9,267 nt of DNA, taken from assembly GCF_000497445.1 (NCBI RefSeq), contig NZ_CM002285.1:4511907-4521173 (forward strand), in the 5' to 3' direction. Below, piece by piece: positions 1 to 5,288 of the stretch (position 1 is its first letter; the number at the start of each line of letters is the position of its first letter). Source of the DNA: Streptomyces roseochromogenus subsp. oscitans DS 12.976. GTDB taxonomy: Bacteria; Actinomycetota; Actinomycetes; Streptomycetales; Streptomycetaceae. The position numbers and the translations under genes were made by a program. The notes under the pieces were generated by a model. It had not been told where the DNA came from. It was given only the letters and a program-made list of their open reading frames with translations, and made no database searches.

Positions 1-1077
1 GTACGGCACCAGGCGCGCGGCCCGGATCCGGGCGCCGAGACTGCCCTCGGCGGGCCCCGCGAGTTCGGCGCGCAGGCCCCGTTCCCAGGCTTCCCGTACG
101 ACGGCCGCCGCCTGGTCGTGCTGCTCCTCGGCGACCGGCAGCACCACCAGCTGGACGGGGGCCAGCCAGGCCGGAAGGGCGCCGGAGTGCGCCTCCAGGA
201 GGTGGGCCACGGCCCGCTCGACGCTGCCGATGATGCTGCGGTGCACCATCACCGGGCGGTGCTTGGCGCCGTCCGCGCCGATGTAGTGCAGATCGAAGCG
301 GGCCGGCTGGTGGAAGTCGATCTGCACGGTGGACAGGGTGGACTCGCGGCCGGCCGGGTCGGCGATCTGCACGTCGATCTTCGGGCCGTAGAACGCGGCC
401 TCGCCCGCCGCCTCCTCGTATTCCACCCCGACCTCGGCGAGGACCTCCTTCAGCAACGCGGTGGCCCGCTGCCACAGTTCGGGGTCGGCGACGTACTTGC
501 CGCCCTCGCCGGGCAGCGACAGCCGGTGCCGTACGGCCTCGATGCCGAGGTCGCCGTAGGCGCGGGCGATCAGCTTCAGCGCGTCGCGGGCTTCCTCGAC
601 CGCCTGCTCCAGGGTGCAGAAGACATGGGCGTCGTTGAGCTGGATGGCCCGGACGCGGGTGAGGCCGCCGAGGACGCCGGAGAGTTCCGCGCGGTACATG
701 CCGCCCAGCTCGGCGATCCGCAACGGCAGTTCGCGGTAGCTGCGGGAGCGGGAGCGGTAGATCAGGGCGTGGTGGGGGCAGAGGCTGGGCCGCAGCACGA
801 CCTCGTCCGCACCGACCTGCATAGCCGGGTACATGTCGTCGCGGTAGTGGTCCCAGTGCCCGGAGATCTCGTACAGCTCCCGTTTGCCGAGCGCGGGCGA
901 GTACACGTGCCGGTACCCGGCCCGGCGTTCGGCCTCGCGGATGTACTCCTCCAGGGTGTGCCGTACGACCGCGCCGTCGGGCAGCCAGTACGGCAGGCCG
1001 GCGCCCATCAGGGGGTCGGTGTCGAACAGGCCGAGTTCGCGGCCGAGGCGGCGGTGGTCGGGCAGCCGGTCGTTCAT
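1..1077 (-). CDS. thrS: Threonyl-tRNA synthetase, short form without TGS/editing domains (3' end cut by window edge)
   Basis: Cytoplasmic class II aminoacyl-tRNA synthetase that charges tRNA-Thr with threonine. The 359 visible residues begin almost directly at the catalytic core (DHRRLGRELGLF, then GLPYWLPDG). The ~240-residue N-terminal TGS and editing domains of full-length ThrRS are therefore absent. Visible motifs are a motif 1 region (residues ~24-60), LYEISGHW (68-75), motif 2 (RAELSGVLGGLTRVR, 129-143) and motif 3 around VMVHRSIIGSVERA. The three zinc/threonine-site ligands of ThrRS are kept: Cys100 (LCPHH), His151 (NDAHVFC) and the His of MVHRS. The anticodon-binding domain starts near LAPVQLVVLP and is cut off. 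The ATG follows an AGGAG six to seven bases upstream. A Thr-rich leader ORF and hairpin precede the gene. It is probably a second, inducible ThrRS beside a full-length one elsewhere. Family assignment is certain; the paralogue status is inferred. Confidence 0.96.
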   Translation of the reverse strand, partial: MNDRLPDHRRLGRELGLFDTDPLMGAGLPYWLPDGAVVRHTLEEYIREAERRAGYRHVYSPALGKRELYEISGHWDHYRDDMYPAMQVGADEVVLRPSLCPHHALIYRSRSRSYRELPLRIAELGGMYRAELSGVLGGLTRVRAIQLNDAHVFCTLEQAVEEARDALKLIARAYGDLGIEAVRHRLSLPGEGGKYVADPELWQRATALLKEVLAEVGVEYEEAAGEAAFYGPKIDVQIADPAGRESTLSTVQIDFHQPARFDLHYIGADGAKHRPVMVHRSIIGSVERAVAHLLEAHSGALPAWLAPVQLVVLPVAEEQHDQAAAVVREAWERGLRAELAGPAEGSLGARIRAARLVPY

Positions 1078-1119
1078 GGGGGTCTCCTCACGGGAGAGGC
1101 GAACACCCCGGACATGCCA

Positions 1120-1149
1120 GAAGCCCCGGGGCGCTCGCCCCGGGGCTTC
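1120..1149 (-). terminator. Attenuator-type hairpin in the thrS leader
   Basis: This is a perfect 13-bp inverted repeat (GAAGCCCCGGGGC on the minus strand) with a four-base loop, between the leader ORF stop and the thrS SD. There is no clear U-tract after it, which is common for actinobacterial terminators. Bases 1137-1143 of its 5' arm (CCGGGGC) can also pair with GTCCCGG at 1173-1179 in the leader ORF (seven pairs including one G-U). A mutually exclusive antiterminator is thus geometrically possible. The hairpin does not cover the thrS SD, so transcription termination fits better than SD sequestration. Confidence 0.75.
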
Positions 1150-1164
1150 GATGCTGGTCAGGTG

Positions 1165-1236
1165 TCAGCGCGCCGGGACGGTGTCCGGCGTCGTCGTGCT
1201 CTGCGGGCACGGCGGGCACTTCTGGGCGCGCTGCAT
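1165..1236 (-). CDS. Threonine-rich leader peptide (23 aa) controlling thrS
   Basis: A short ORF from ATG (1234-1236) to TGA (1165-1167), same strand as thrS and about 88 nt upstream of it. It has four threonines within six codons: residues 12-19 read QSTTTPDT, using ACG ACG ACG and ACC, which is typical of an attenuator control stretch. The N-terminal half carries KCPPCP. The Thr codons abut or lie within an 18-nt hairpin (1172-1189) that a stalled ribosome would block. The perfect hairpin at 1120-1149 follows the stop codon. No SD precedes the ATG, but a -10-like TAACGT ends six bases before it, suggesting leaderless translation. The inferred role is to sense charged tRNA-Thr through ribosome stalling; the peptide itself probably has no function. 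Too short for coding statistics, so the call rests on composition and position. Confidence 0.72.
   Translation of the reverse strand: MQRAQKCPPCPQSTTTPDTVPAR
1172..1189 (-). promoter_or_regulatory. Leader-ORF hairpin (possible pause or anti-antiterminator stem)
   Basis: On the minus strand GCCGGAC (1183-1189) pairs with GTCCCGGC (1172-1179), giving seven base pairs with one bulged C and a three-base loop. The stem begins inside the third ACG codon and contains the ACC codon, so a ribosome stalled for charged tRNA-Thr would keep it open. Its 3' arm would then be free to pair with the 5' arm of the 1120-1149 hairpin. The pairing was read by eye; no energies were calculated. Confidence 0.5.
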
Positions 1237-1242
1237 ACGACG

Positions 1243-1272
1243 ACGTTAGCGACGTACGAAGCCGCAGGTCGA
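1243..1272 (-). promoter_or_regulatory. Candidate promoter for the thrS leader transcript (leaderless)
   Basis: A -10-like TAACGT (1243-1248, minus strand) fits the actinobacterial TANNNT pattern. It is followed by six bases and then the A of the leader ORF ATG (1236), so transcription would start at or next to that A. A TCGACC hexamer (1267-1272), matching four of six bases of TTGACA, lies 18 bases upstream. The geometry suits a leaderless mRNA. The -35 match is weak. Confidence 0.5.
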
Positions 1273-1287
1273 GGCATTTTCCGTCGA

Positions 1288-1322
1288 TGCCTCACCCATC
1301 CGTCCGTGCCTCACCCGGACGG
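1288..1322. repeat. Direct repeat plus inverted repeat upstream of the lipoprotein gene
   Basis: TGCCTCACCC occurs at 1288-1297 and again at 1307-1316, 19 bases apart (about two helical turns). Overlapping the second copy is a perfect 7-bp inverted repeat, CCGTCCG (1300-1306) and CGGACGG (1316-1322), with a nine-base gap. It lies between the divergent thrS leader and lipoprotein genes, upstream of both, so it could be an operator. No regulator is identified. Confidence 0.4.
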
Positions 1323-1401
1323 ACCGTCGCGCTGGTGGGTCGGCCGGGGCGGTGGTGCCGTGAGAGAAGGCACACCGGCCCGCAGTCCAGGAGGCACCTC
1401 G

Positions 1402-2202
1402 GTGATCTCGATGACCTCGTTGACCGACGCGATACGCCCCCGTGGCCTCCGGCTCACCCTCATAGCCGCCGGCCTGATCGCCGCCGGCGGCTGCGCGGCC
1501 TTCGGGCTGCGGCAACCGGCGACCGCGCCCCAGCCCCTCCCCACGATCGACAGACCGACTCCGCCGCCGAAGGCCCCCGCGCGGCCCGACGGCTCCACCC
1601 TCACCGACGCGCAGGCGCAGGCCGCGCTCATCACCCAGACCGACCTCGGCGCCCCCTGGACGGCGACGGGCGGCGCGGCCCACTGGCGGGACGGGCTGCT
1701 GAAGGCGACCACCTCGGCCGGCGAGTGCCAGCGGCTGCTGGACACCCTCTACACCGACGAACTCCTCGGCGGCCCCGCCCGCGTCGTGATCGCCCTGGAC
1801 GACGACGACCACAACGCCCAGCTGCGCTACCAGATCGCCGCGCGCCGCCCCTCCGACGTCGACGCGGCGCTGTCCTGGCTGAAGACGATGCCGGACCGGT
1901 GCGCGCGGTTCACGGCCACCACACAGACCCGAACCCAGGAGGACATCAAGGTCACCGACACCTCGCTGCCGCAGGTCGGCGACGCACGCCAGGGCCTGCG
2001 CGTCAGCATCGACGCCACGACGTCCGACAACGAGAAGTACCAGCTCACCCTGGAAGTGGCCGCCGTCCGGGTCGGCCAGGACGCGTTCGCCCTCACCGAC
2101 GGCGGCCTGGGTGACGTGGCGAACAGCACGACCCAGGCCGCCGTCCAGGACGGCGCCCTGCGCCTGGCGGACGTCCGCAGACAGGGACGGGCGCAGGTCT
2201 GA
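1402..2202 (+). CDS. Putative secreted lipoprotein, PknH-C/sensor-domain-like
   Basis: 266 residues. The GTG start is chosen because AGGAGG (1389-1394) lies seven bases upstream; an in-frame ATG at 1411 has no such spacing. The N-terminus is a lipoprotein signal: Arg12, Arg14 and Arg17, a hydrophobic stretch from residue 18, then IAAGGC with the lipidated Cys at residue 31. The lipobox is slightly unusual, with Ala at -3. A Pro-rich linker follows (residues ~38-62), then a globular domain with ALITQTDLGAPW near its start and two further cysteines, Cys109 (GECQRLL) and Cys167 (DRCARF), that could form a disulfide. This resembles the extracellular sensor domain seen in PknH-like kinases and many small actinobacterial lipoproteins, but that family call is tentative. 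It should act on the outer face of the membrane; ligand unknown. The reading frame stays open upstream to about 118 only because it is antisense to thrS. Confidence 0.85.
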   Translation: MISMTSLTDAIRPRGLRLTLIAAGLIAAGGCAAFGLRQPATAPQPLPTIDRPTPPPKAPARPDGSTLTDAQAQAALITQTDLGAPWTATGGAAHWRDGLLKATTSAGECQRLLDTLYTDELLGGPARVVIALDDDDHNAQLRYQIAARRPSDVDAALSWLKTMPDRCARFTATTQTRTQEDIKVTDTSLPQVGDARQGLRVSIDATTSDNEKYQLTLEVAAVRVGQDAFALTDGGLGDVANSTTQAAVQDGALRLADVRRQGRAQV

Positions 2203-2213
2203 TCGTCGAGGGC

Positions 2214-3557
2214 TCACAGGGGTGGCTGGGCCGGGGCCGGGCCCAGGGTGGTGGTGCCCGGGGTCGTGCGGTGGCCGAGGCCGGTGCGGTAGGCGTCCAG
2301 GGCCGCGTCGATCCGGCCGGCGCGGCGCAGCAGGTCGCCGAGGAGCCGGCACAGGTCGGCCAGGTCGCCGGCGGCGCCCGCGCGTTCCAGCAGGCTGAGC
2401 GCACGGACGTAGTGCTCCTCGGCGGCCTCGGTGTCCCGGGCGTCCTCGGCGATGATGCCGAGCAGGCGGTGGGCCGCGGCGGCGTGCACCGCGCCGCGCT
2501 CGGAGGAGAGGTCACCGAGGACGCCCTCCAGGAGTACGGCGGCCTCCTCCGACTTGCCCCGGCGGTGCAGCACATCGGCGAGTTCCACGGCGGCCTGGCT
2601 GCGGTACAGGGCGGCCCGGGACTCCGAGAGCATCGCGTACGCCTGCCGCAGCTCCGCCTCGGCCCGCCCCAGTGCGCCGTTCTGCGCACAGACGTACCCG
2701 CGCATCCAGTGGCAGTTGGCCAGCTCGGTGCGCAGCTGCAGCTGGCGGTAGAGCTCGGCCGCCTTGGCGAGGGAGGCGTCGGCCTCCGCGACCCGGCCCT
2801 CGGCGATCAGGGTGCGGGCCACCGAGCGGTGCATCCGGGCGATCAGCGCGGGGTCGCCGGCCCGCGGCGCGAGGGCGAGCGCGAACTCGGCGGCCTGGGC
2901 GGCACGGGCGTGCGCGCCCATGTCCATGTACGGGCCGATCACGCTGGCGTAGAGCAGAAGCAGGGCGTCGGGATCGTGCAGCCCGCCCCGGTTCAGCTCG
3001 TCCAGGGTGGACTCCAGGAGGTAGACGGCGTACCGGAGCTCCCCGGCGAGGTAGTGCGAGACGGCGCGCCCGCGGACGGCCGGTACCCGCGTCGGGAGGG
3101 ACTCCTGCGCGAGATGCGCCTCGGCGCGCTCGAAGAACCGCCGGGCCCGCGCCAGCTCCCCGGTCTCCAGGGAGCATTCGCCGAGACCGAGCAGGGCACC
3201 GGCCTGCACGCGGTCGAGCCCATGGGTCTCGGCCTCCGTGCGCAGCTCCTCGTACTGGACGGCGGCCTCCTCGGCCCTGCCGTCGGCGAGCACCCGCTGC
3301 GCCTCGGTGAGCCGGAACCGCAGATCGGTGGCGAGGTGGGCGGGCCGGCCGACGGCCAGCTCCTCGTAGGCGACGCCGAGCCGGCCGGCGATGTGCCGCA
3401 GCGCCTCGTCGGAGGCCCGCACCCGGCCCGCCTCCAGGGTGGAGATATAGGCGGGTGTGTAGGCGGGCTCGGCCAGCTGCCGTTGTGTCATCCCACGTTG
3501 GGTGCGCAGTTGCTGTACGCGCCGCCCGATCACCGCTGGATCGTCCCGCTCCCTCAT
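2214..3557 (-). CDS. XRE-family HTH regulator with C-terminal TPR array (RRNPP-like)
   Basis: 447 residues. The N-terminal XRE-type helix-turn-helix covers residues ~10-66 (IGRRVQQLRTQRGMTQRQLA, then AYISTLEAGRVRASDEALRHIA). The rest, ~75-430, is a run of helical hairpins with TPR-like spacing of Ala, Leu and Tyr, for example AVQYEELRTEAE, ARRFFERAEAHL, AAELYRQLQLRT and AEEHYVRALSLLERAG. The ATG has a GAGGGG eight bases upstream. Proteins with an N-terminal HTH and TPR repeats (PlcR, NprR and relatives) are often controlled by small secreted peptides encoded beside them. Here a short exported peptide is encoded divergently 113 bp away, with a palindrome between. Large XRE-TPR proteins are also common in Streptomyces with no known ligand, so peptide control is an inference. 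The gene converges on the lipoprotein gene with an 11-bp gap and no obvious terminator between them. Confidence 0.92.
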   Translation of the reverse strand: MRERDDPAVIGRRVQQLRTQRGMTQRQLAEPAYTPAYISTLEAGRVRASDEALRHIAGRLGVAYEELAVGRPAHLATDLRFRLTEAQRVLADGRAEEAAVQYEELRTEAETHGLDRVQAGALLGLGECSLETGELARARRFFERAEAHLAQESLPTRVPAVRGRAVSHYLAGELRYAVYLLESTLDELNRGGLHDPDALLLLYASVIGPYMDMGAHARAAQAAEFALALAPRAGDPALIARMHRSVARTLIAEGRVAEADASLAKAAELYRQLQLRTELANCHWMRGYVCAQNGALGRAEAELRQAYAMLSESRAALYRSQAAVELADVLHRRGKSEEAAVLLEGVLGDLSSERGAVHAAAAHRLLGIIAEDARDTEAAEEHYVRALSLLERAGAAGDLADLCRLLGDLLRRAGRIDAALDAYRTGLGHRTTPGTTTLGPAPAQPPL

Positions 3558-3613
3558 CCGCTGGTCCCCTCAACTCCCTTGGCGCCCCTTGCCGTTGCAC
3601 CCTTTCAGCCCCT

Positions 3614-3642
3614 AGGTTAAACGGCGGATTAAGTCTGCTTAA
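3614..3642 (-). promoter_or_regulatory. Candidate promoter of the XRE-TPR gene
   Basis: On the minus strand TAACCT (3614-3619) fits a TANNNT -10, and TTAAGC (3637-3642) lies 17 bases upstream as a weak -35. The -35 overlaps the 3628-3643 palindrome, which would allow autoregulation. The predicted 5' leader is about 50 nt. Confidence 0.35.
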
Positions 3643-3645
3643 TAG
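3617..3645 (+). promoter_or_regulatory. Candidate promoter of the small exported peptide
   Basis: TTAAAC (3617-3622) and TAATAG (3640-3645) are separated by 17 bases in an unusually AT-rich patch. Transcription would start near 3652, giving a leader of about 20 nt. The -10 overlaps the right arm of the 3628-3643 palindrome. Neither hexamer is a strong consensus match. Confidence 0.35.
3628..3643. promoter_or_regulatory. Perfect AT-rich palindrome, candidate XRE operator
   Basis: ATTAAG, four bases TCTG, then CTTAAT: a perfect 6-bp inverted repeat, 16 bp in all, in the 113-bp space between the divergent XRE-TPR and peptide start codons. A third TTAA lies at 3617-3620. XRE-family dimers typically bind short palindromes of this size. 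The arms are strikingly AT-rich for this GC-rich DNA and overlap the putative promoters in both directions. This is the most likely regulator binding site in the window. Confidence 0.6.
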
Positions 3646-3670
3646 GTCGCTGTTGTGTTGCGAGGTCGCT

Positions 3671-3850
3671 GTGCCCGGACGTACATCCGCACCCTACGAA
3701 CGGCAGAACACCAAGTATGTCCGTGGCGTCGCCGCAGCGGTGGTGGCCGTGGCCGCGCTGATCACGGCGGCGAACGCGGGCCCGGCCCACGCGGCCCCCG
3801 CGGCCCCGGCCGCACACATCACGGCGGCGGACCCGACGCCCCACCACTGA
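3671..3850 (+). CDS. Small exported peptide precursor (59 aa), possible signalling peptide
   Basis: The GTG start at 3671 has GAGG five bases upstream, and the ORF ends at TGA 3848-3850. The protein has a charged N-region (residues 1-18, with Arg4, Arg11, Lys15 and Arg18), a hydrophobic core GVAAAVVAVAALITAA (19-34) and two possible signal peptidase I sites, ANA-36 and AHA-41. Cleavage at 41 leaves an 18-residue tail, APAAPAAHITAADPTPHH; cleavage at 36 leaves 23. Nothing in it suggests an enzyme or structural domain. It is transcribed away from the XRE-TPR gene and sits upstream of the M20D amidohydrolase. Its size, export signal and partner match the precursors of RRNPP signalling peptides. 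It may also be one of the many uncharacterised small secreted Streptomyces proteins. The start codon is moderately certain. Confidence 0.68.
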   Translation: MPGRTSAPYERQNTKYVRGVAAAVVAVAALITAANAGPAHAAPAAPAAHITAADPTPHH

Positions 3851-3920
3851 CAGAACCATTGATCGGCTCCAGGGGACGGAAGTCCGAACAACTTCTCGGT
3901 GGCACATCTCGGTGTCAGAC

Positions 3921-3940
3921 GCCGGCCGCACGCTGCCGGC
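3921..3940. terminator. Weak GC hairpin downstream of the peptide gene
   Basis: GCCGGC (3921-3926) and GCCGGC (3935-3940) can form a six-pair stem with an eight-base loop. It could end the peptide transcript 70 bases after its stop codon. There is no T-tract, and each arm is itself a palindrome, so the evidence is thin. I see nothing else clear in the noncoding stretch 3851-4014 apart from the SD of the next gene. Confidence 0.25.
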
Positions 3941-4014
3941 GCCGAGAACGCACGGGTGCCCCAGCCACCAAGGCCGGCGGGACACTCCCCCCTGCTCCCG
4001 CCGGAGGCCTACGC

Positions 4015-5268
4015 TTGCGTTTCGTGACCTCCGACGCCGCGCGCACCGCACTGGACCTGACCGCCGACCTCCCGGTGACGGACCTGGAGGACCTCTACCG
4101 TGACCTGCACCGTCACCCCGAGCTGTCCCTGCGCGAGCACCGCACCGCCGGCACGCTGGCCGGCCGGCTGAAGGACGCCGGGTTCGAGACCGCCGAGGGC
4201 GTCGGCGGCACCGGTGTCGTGGGCCGGCTGCGCAACGGGGACGGGCCGGCCGTGCTGCTGCGCGCCGACATGGACGCGCTGCCGGTACGGGAGGAGACCG
4301 GGCTGCCGTACGCCTCGCAGGCGGACGGGGTGATGCACGCCTGCGGGCACGATCTGCACGTCACCTGGCTGACCGGGGCCGCCGCGGCGCTGGCCGCCGG
4401 GCGGGAGACCTGGCGGGGCACCCTGCTGGTGGTGGGCCAGCCGGCCGAGGAGACCGGACAGGGCGCGGTGCGGATGGTCGCGGACGGTCTGTACGAGCGC
4501 TTCGGCCGCCCGGACGTCCTGCTCGGCCAGCACGCGGCTCCCGGCCTGGCGGGCCTGTACCCGCACGCACCAGGTCTGATCATGTCGGCGTCGACGGAGG
4601 TCGACATCGTCGTACACGGCCGGGGCGGCCACGGCTCCCGGCCGGAGGCGACCGTGGACCCGGTGGTGACCGCCGCCTACCTGGTCACCCGGCTCCAGAC
4701 CGTGGTCTCCCGGGAGCTCGCCGCCGGCGAGTCCGCCGTGCTGACCGTGGGCCGTATCGAGGCCGGCACCCGGCACAACATCATCCCGTCCGAGGCCCGT
4801 GTCTCGCTGAACCTGCGCAGCCAGTCCGAGGAGGTGCGGCAGCGGATGCTGGCCGCGATCCGGCGCATCGCGCACGGCGAGTGCCTGGCCGCCGGCTGCC
4901 CGCGCGAGCCGGAGGTGACCATCGGCAACACCTTCCCGGTGACCGTGAACGACGCGGCCACCGACGCCGCGGTCGCCGCGGTGCACGCGGAGGTCTTCGG
5001 CGCGGACACGGTGTTCGACCCGGGCCCGGCGATGGGCAGCGAGGACTTCCCCGAGCTGGCGCTGGACAGCTCCATCCCGTACTCGTACTGGTTCGTGACG
5101 ACCACGCCCGCCGAGGTGTGGGACCGGGCCCCCGGCGACACCCTCCCCGAGAAGTTCGCGGCCGTACCGAGCAACCACAGCCCGCACTTCGCCCCCGACC
5201 TGTCCACGATCACCCCGGGCGTCCGCACCCTCGTCTCCGGGGCGCTGGCCATGCTGTCGCCGGCCTGA
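4015..5268 (+). CDS. M20D-family metallo-amidohydrolase (N-acyl-amino acid hydrolase type)
   Basis: 417 residues, the usual length for the M20D group (hippuricase, IAA-amino acid hydrolase and N-acyl-amino acid amidohydrolase relatives), which cleave amide bonds of N-acylated amino acids with a two-metal site. Expected ligands are present: Cys110 and His112 (MHACGHDLH), Glu145/Glu146 (GQPAEET), His173 (LGQHAAP) and His391 (SPHFAPD). The lid/dimerisation domain spans roughly residues 190-310, beginning at TEVDIVVHGRGGHGSRP. There is no signal peptide, so it is probably cytoplasmic. The TTG at 4015 is chosen because GGAGG (4003-4007) lies seven bases upstream; the GTG at 4024 would be 16 bases from it, but a leaderless start there is possible. 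It is co-oriented with the peptide gene 164 nt upstream. The substrate cannot be read from the sequence. Confidence 0.92.
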   Translation: MRFVTSDAARTALDLTADLPVTDLEDLYRDLHRHPELSLREHRTAGTLAGRLKDAGFETAEGVGGTGVVGRLRNGDGPAVLLRADMDALPVREETGLPYASQADGVMHACGHDLHVTWLTGAAAALAAGRETWRGTLLVVGQPAEETGQGAVRMVADGLYERFGRPDVLLGQHAAPGLAGLYPHAPGLIMSASTEVDIVVHGRGGHGSRPEATVDPVVTAAYLVTRLQTVVSRELAAGESAVLTVGRIEAGTRHNIIPSEARVSLNLRSQSEEVRQRMLAAIRRIAHGECLAAGCPREPEVTIGNTFPVTVNDAATDAAVAAVHAEVFGADTVFDPGPAMGSEDFPELALDSSIPYSYWFVTTTPAEVWDRAPGDTLPEKFAAVPSNHSPHFAPDLSTITPGVRTLVSGALAMLSPA

Positions 5269-5280
5269 GCAGCTGGCCGG
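5260..5280. terminator. Hairpin between convergent genes (bidirectional terminator candidate)
   Basis: CCGGCC (5260-5265) and GGCCGG (5275-5280) form a perfect six-pair stem with a nine-base loop containing the amidohydrolase TGA. It fills the 20-bp gap between the convergent amidohydrolase and pseudo-caspase genes, where a shared terminator would be expected. No T-run follows on either strand. Confidence 0.4.
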
Positions 5281-5288
5281 AGAGGTGA

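Noticed and set aside
1078..1236. T-box riboswitch upstream of thrS
   Set aside because: No T-box consensus or specifier-loop architecture is visible, and the ~160-nt leader is mostly occupied by the Thr-codon ORF and a simple hairpin.
118..1401. Long plus-strand open frame running into the lipoprotein gene (694 codons in all)
   Set aside because: It is antisense to clear threonyl-tRNA synthetase code and has low-complexity Arg/Gly/Ala/Val composition. The real start is the GTG at 1402 with its AGGAGG.
1246..2352. Minus-strand 368-codon frame opposite the lipoprotein gene
   Set aside because: Arg/Gly/Pro-rich shadow of the coding strand, with no recognisable domain.
2271..3620. Plus-strand 449-codon frame opposite the XRE-TPR gene
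   Set aside because: Antisense shadow: the opposite strand carries a clear HTH and TPR protein with a proper SD.
3717..3761. 14-codon ORF MSVASPQRWWPWPR inside the peptide gene in another frame
   Set aside because: No SD before its ATG, and it overlaps the longer ORF that has both SD and signal peptide.
3655..4014. N-terminal extension of the amidohydrolase frame back to 3655
   Set aside because: The extra ~120 residues are Arg/Gly-rich without family similarity and overlap the peptide gene. A good SD supports the TTG at 4015.
4009..5187. Minus-strand 392-codon frame opposite the amidohydrolase
   Set aside because: The opposite strand has all M20D metal ligands; this frame has none of any family.
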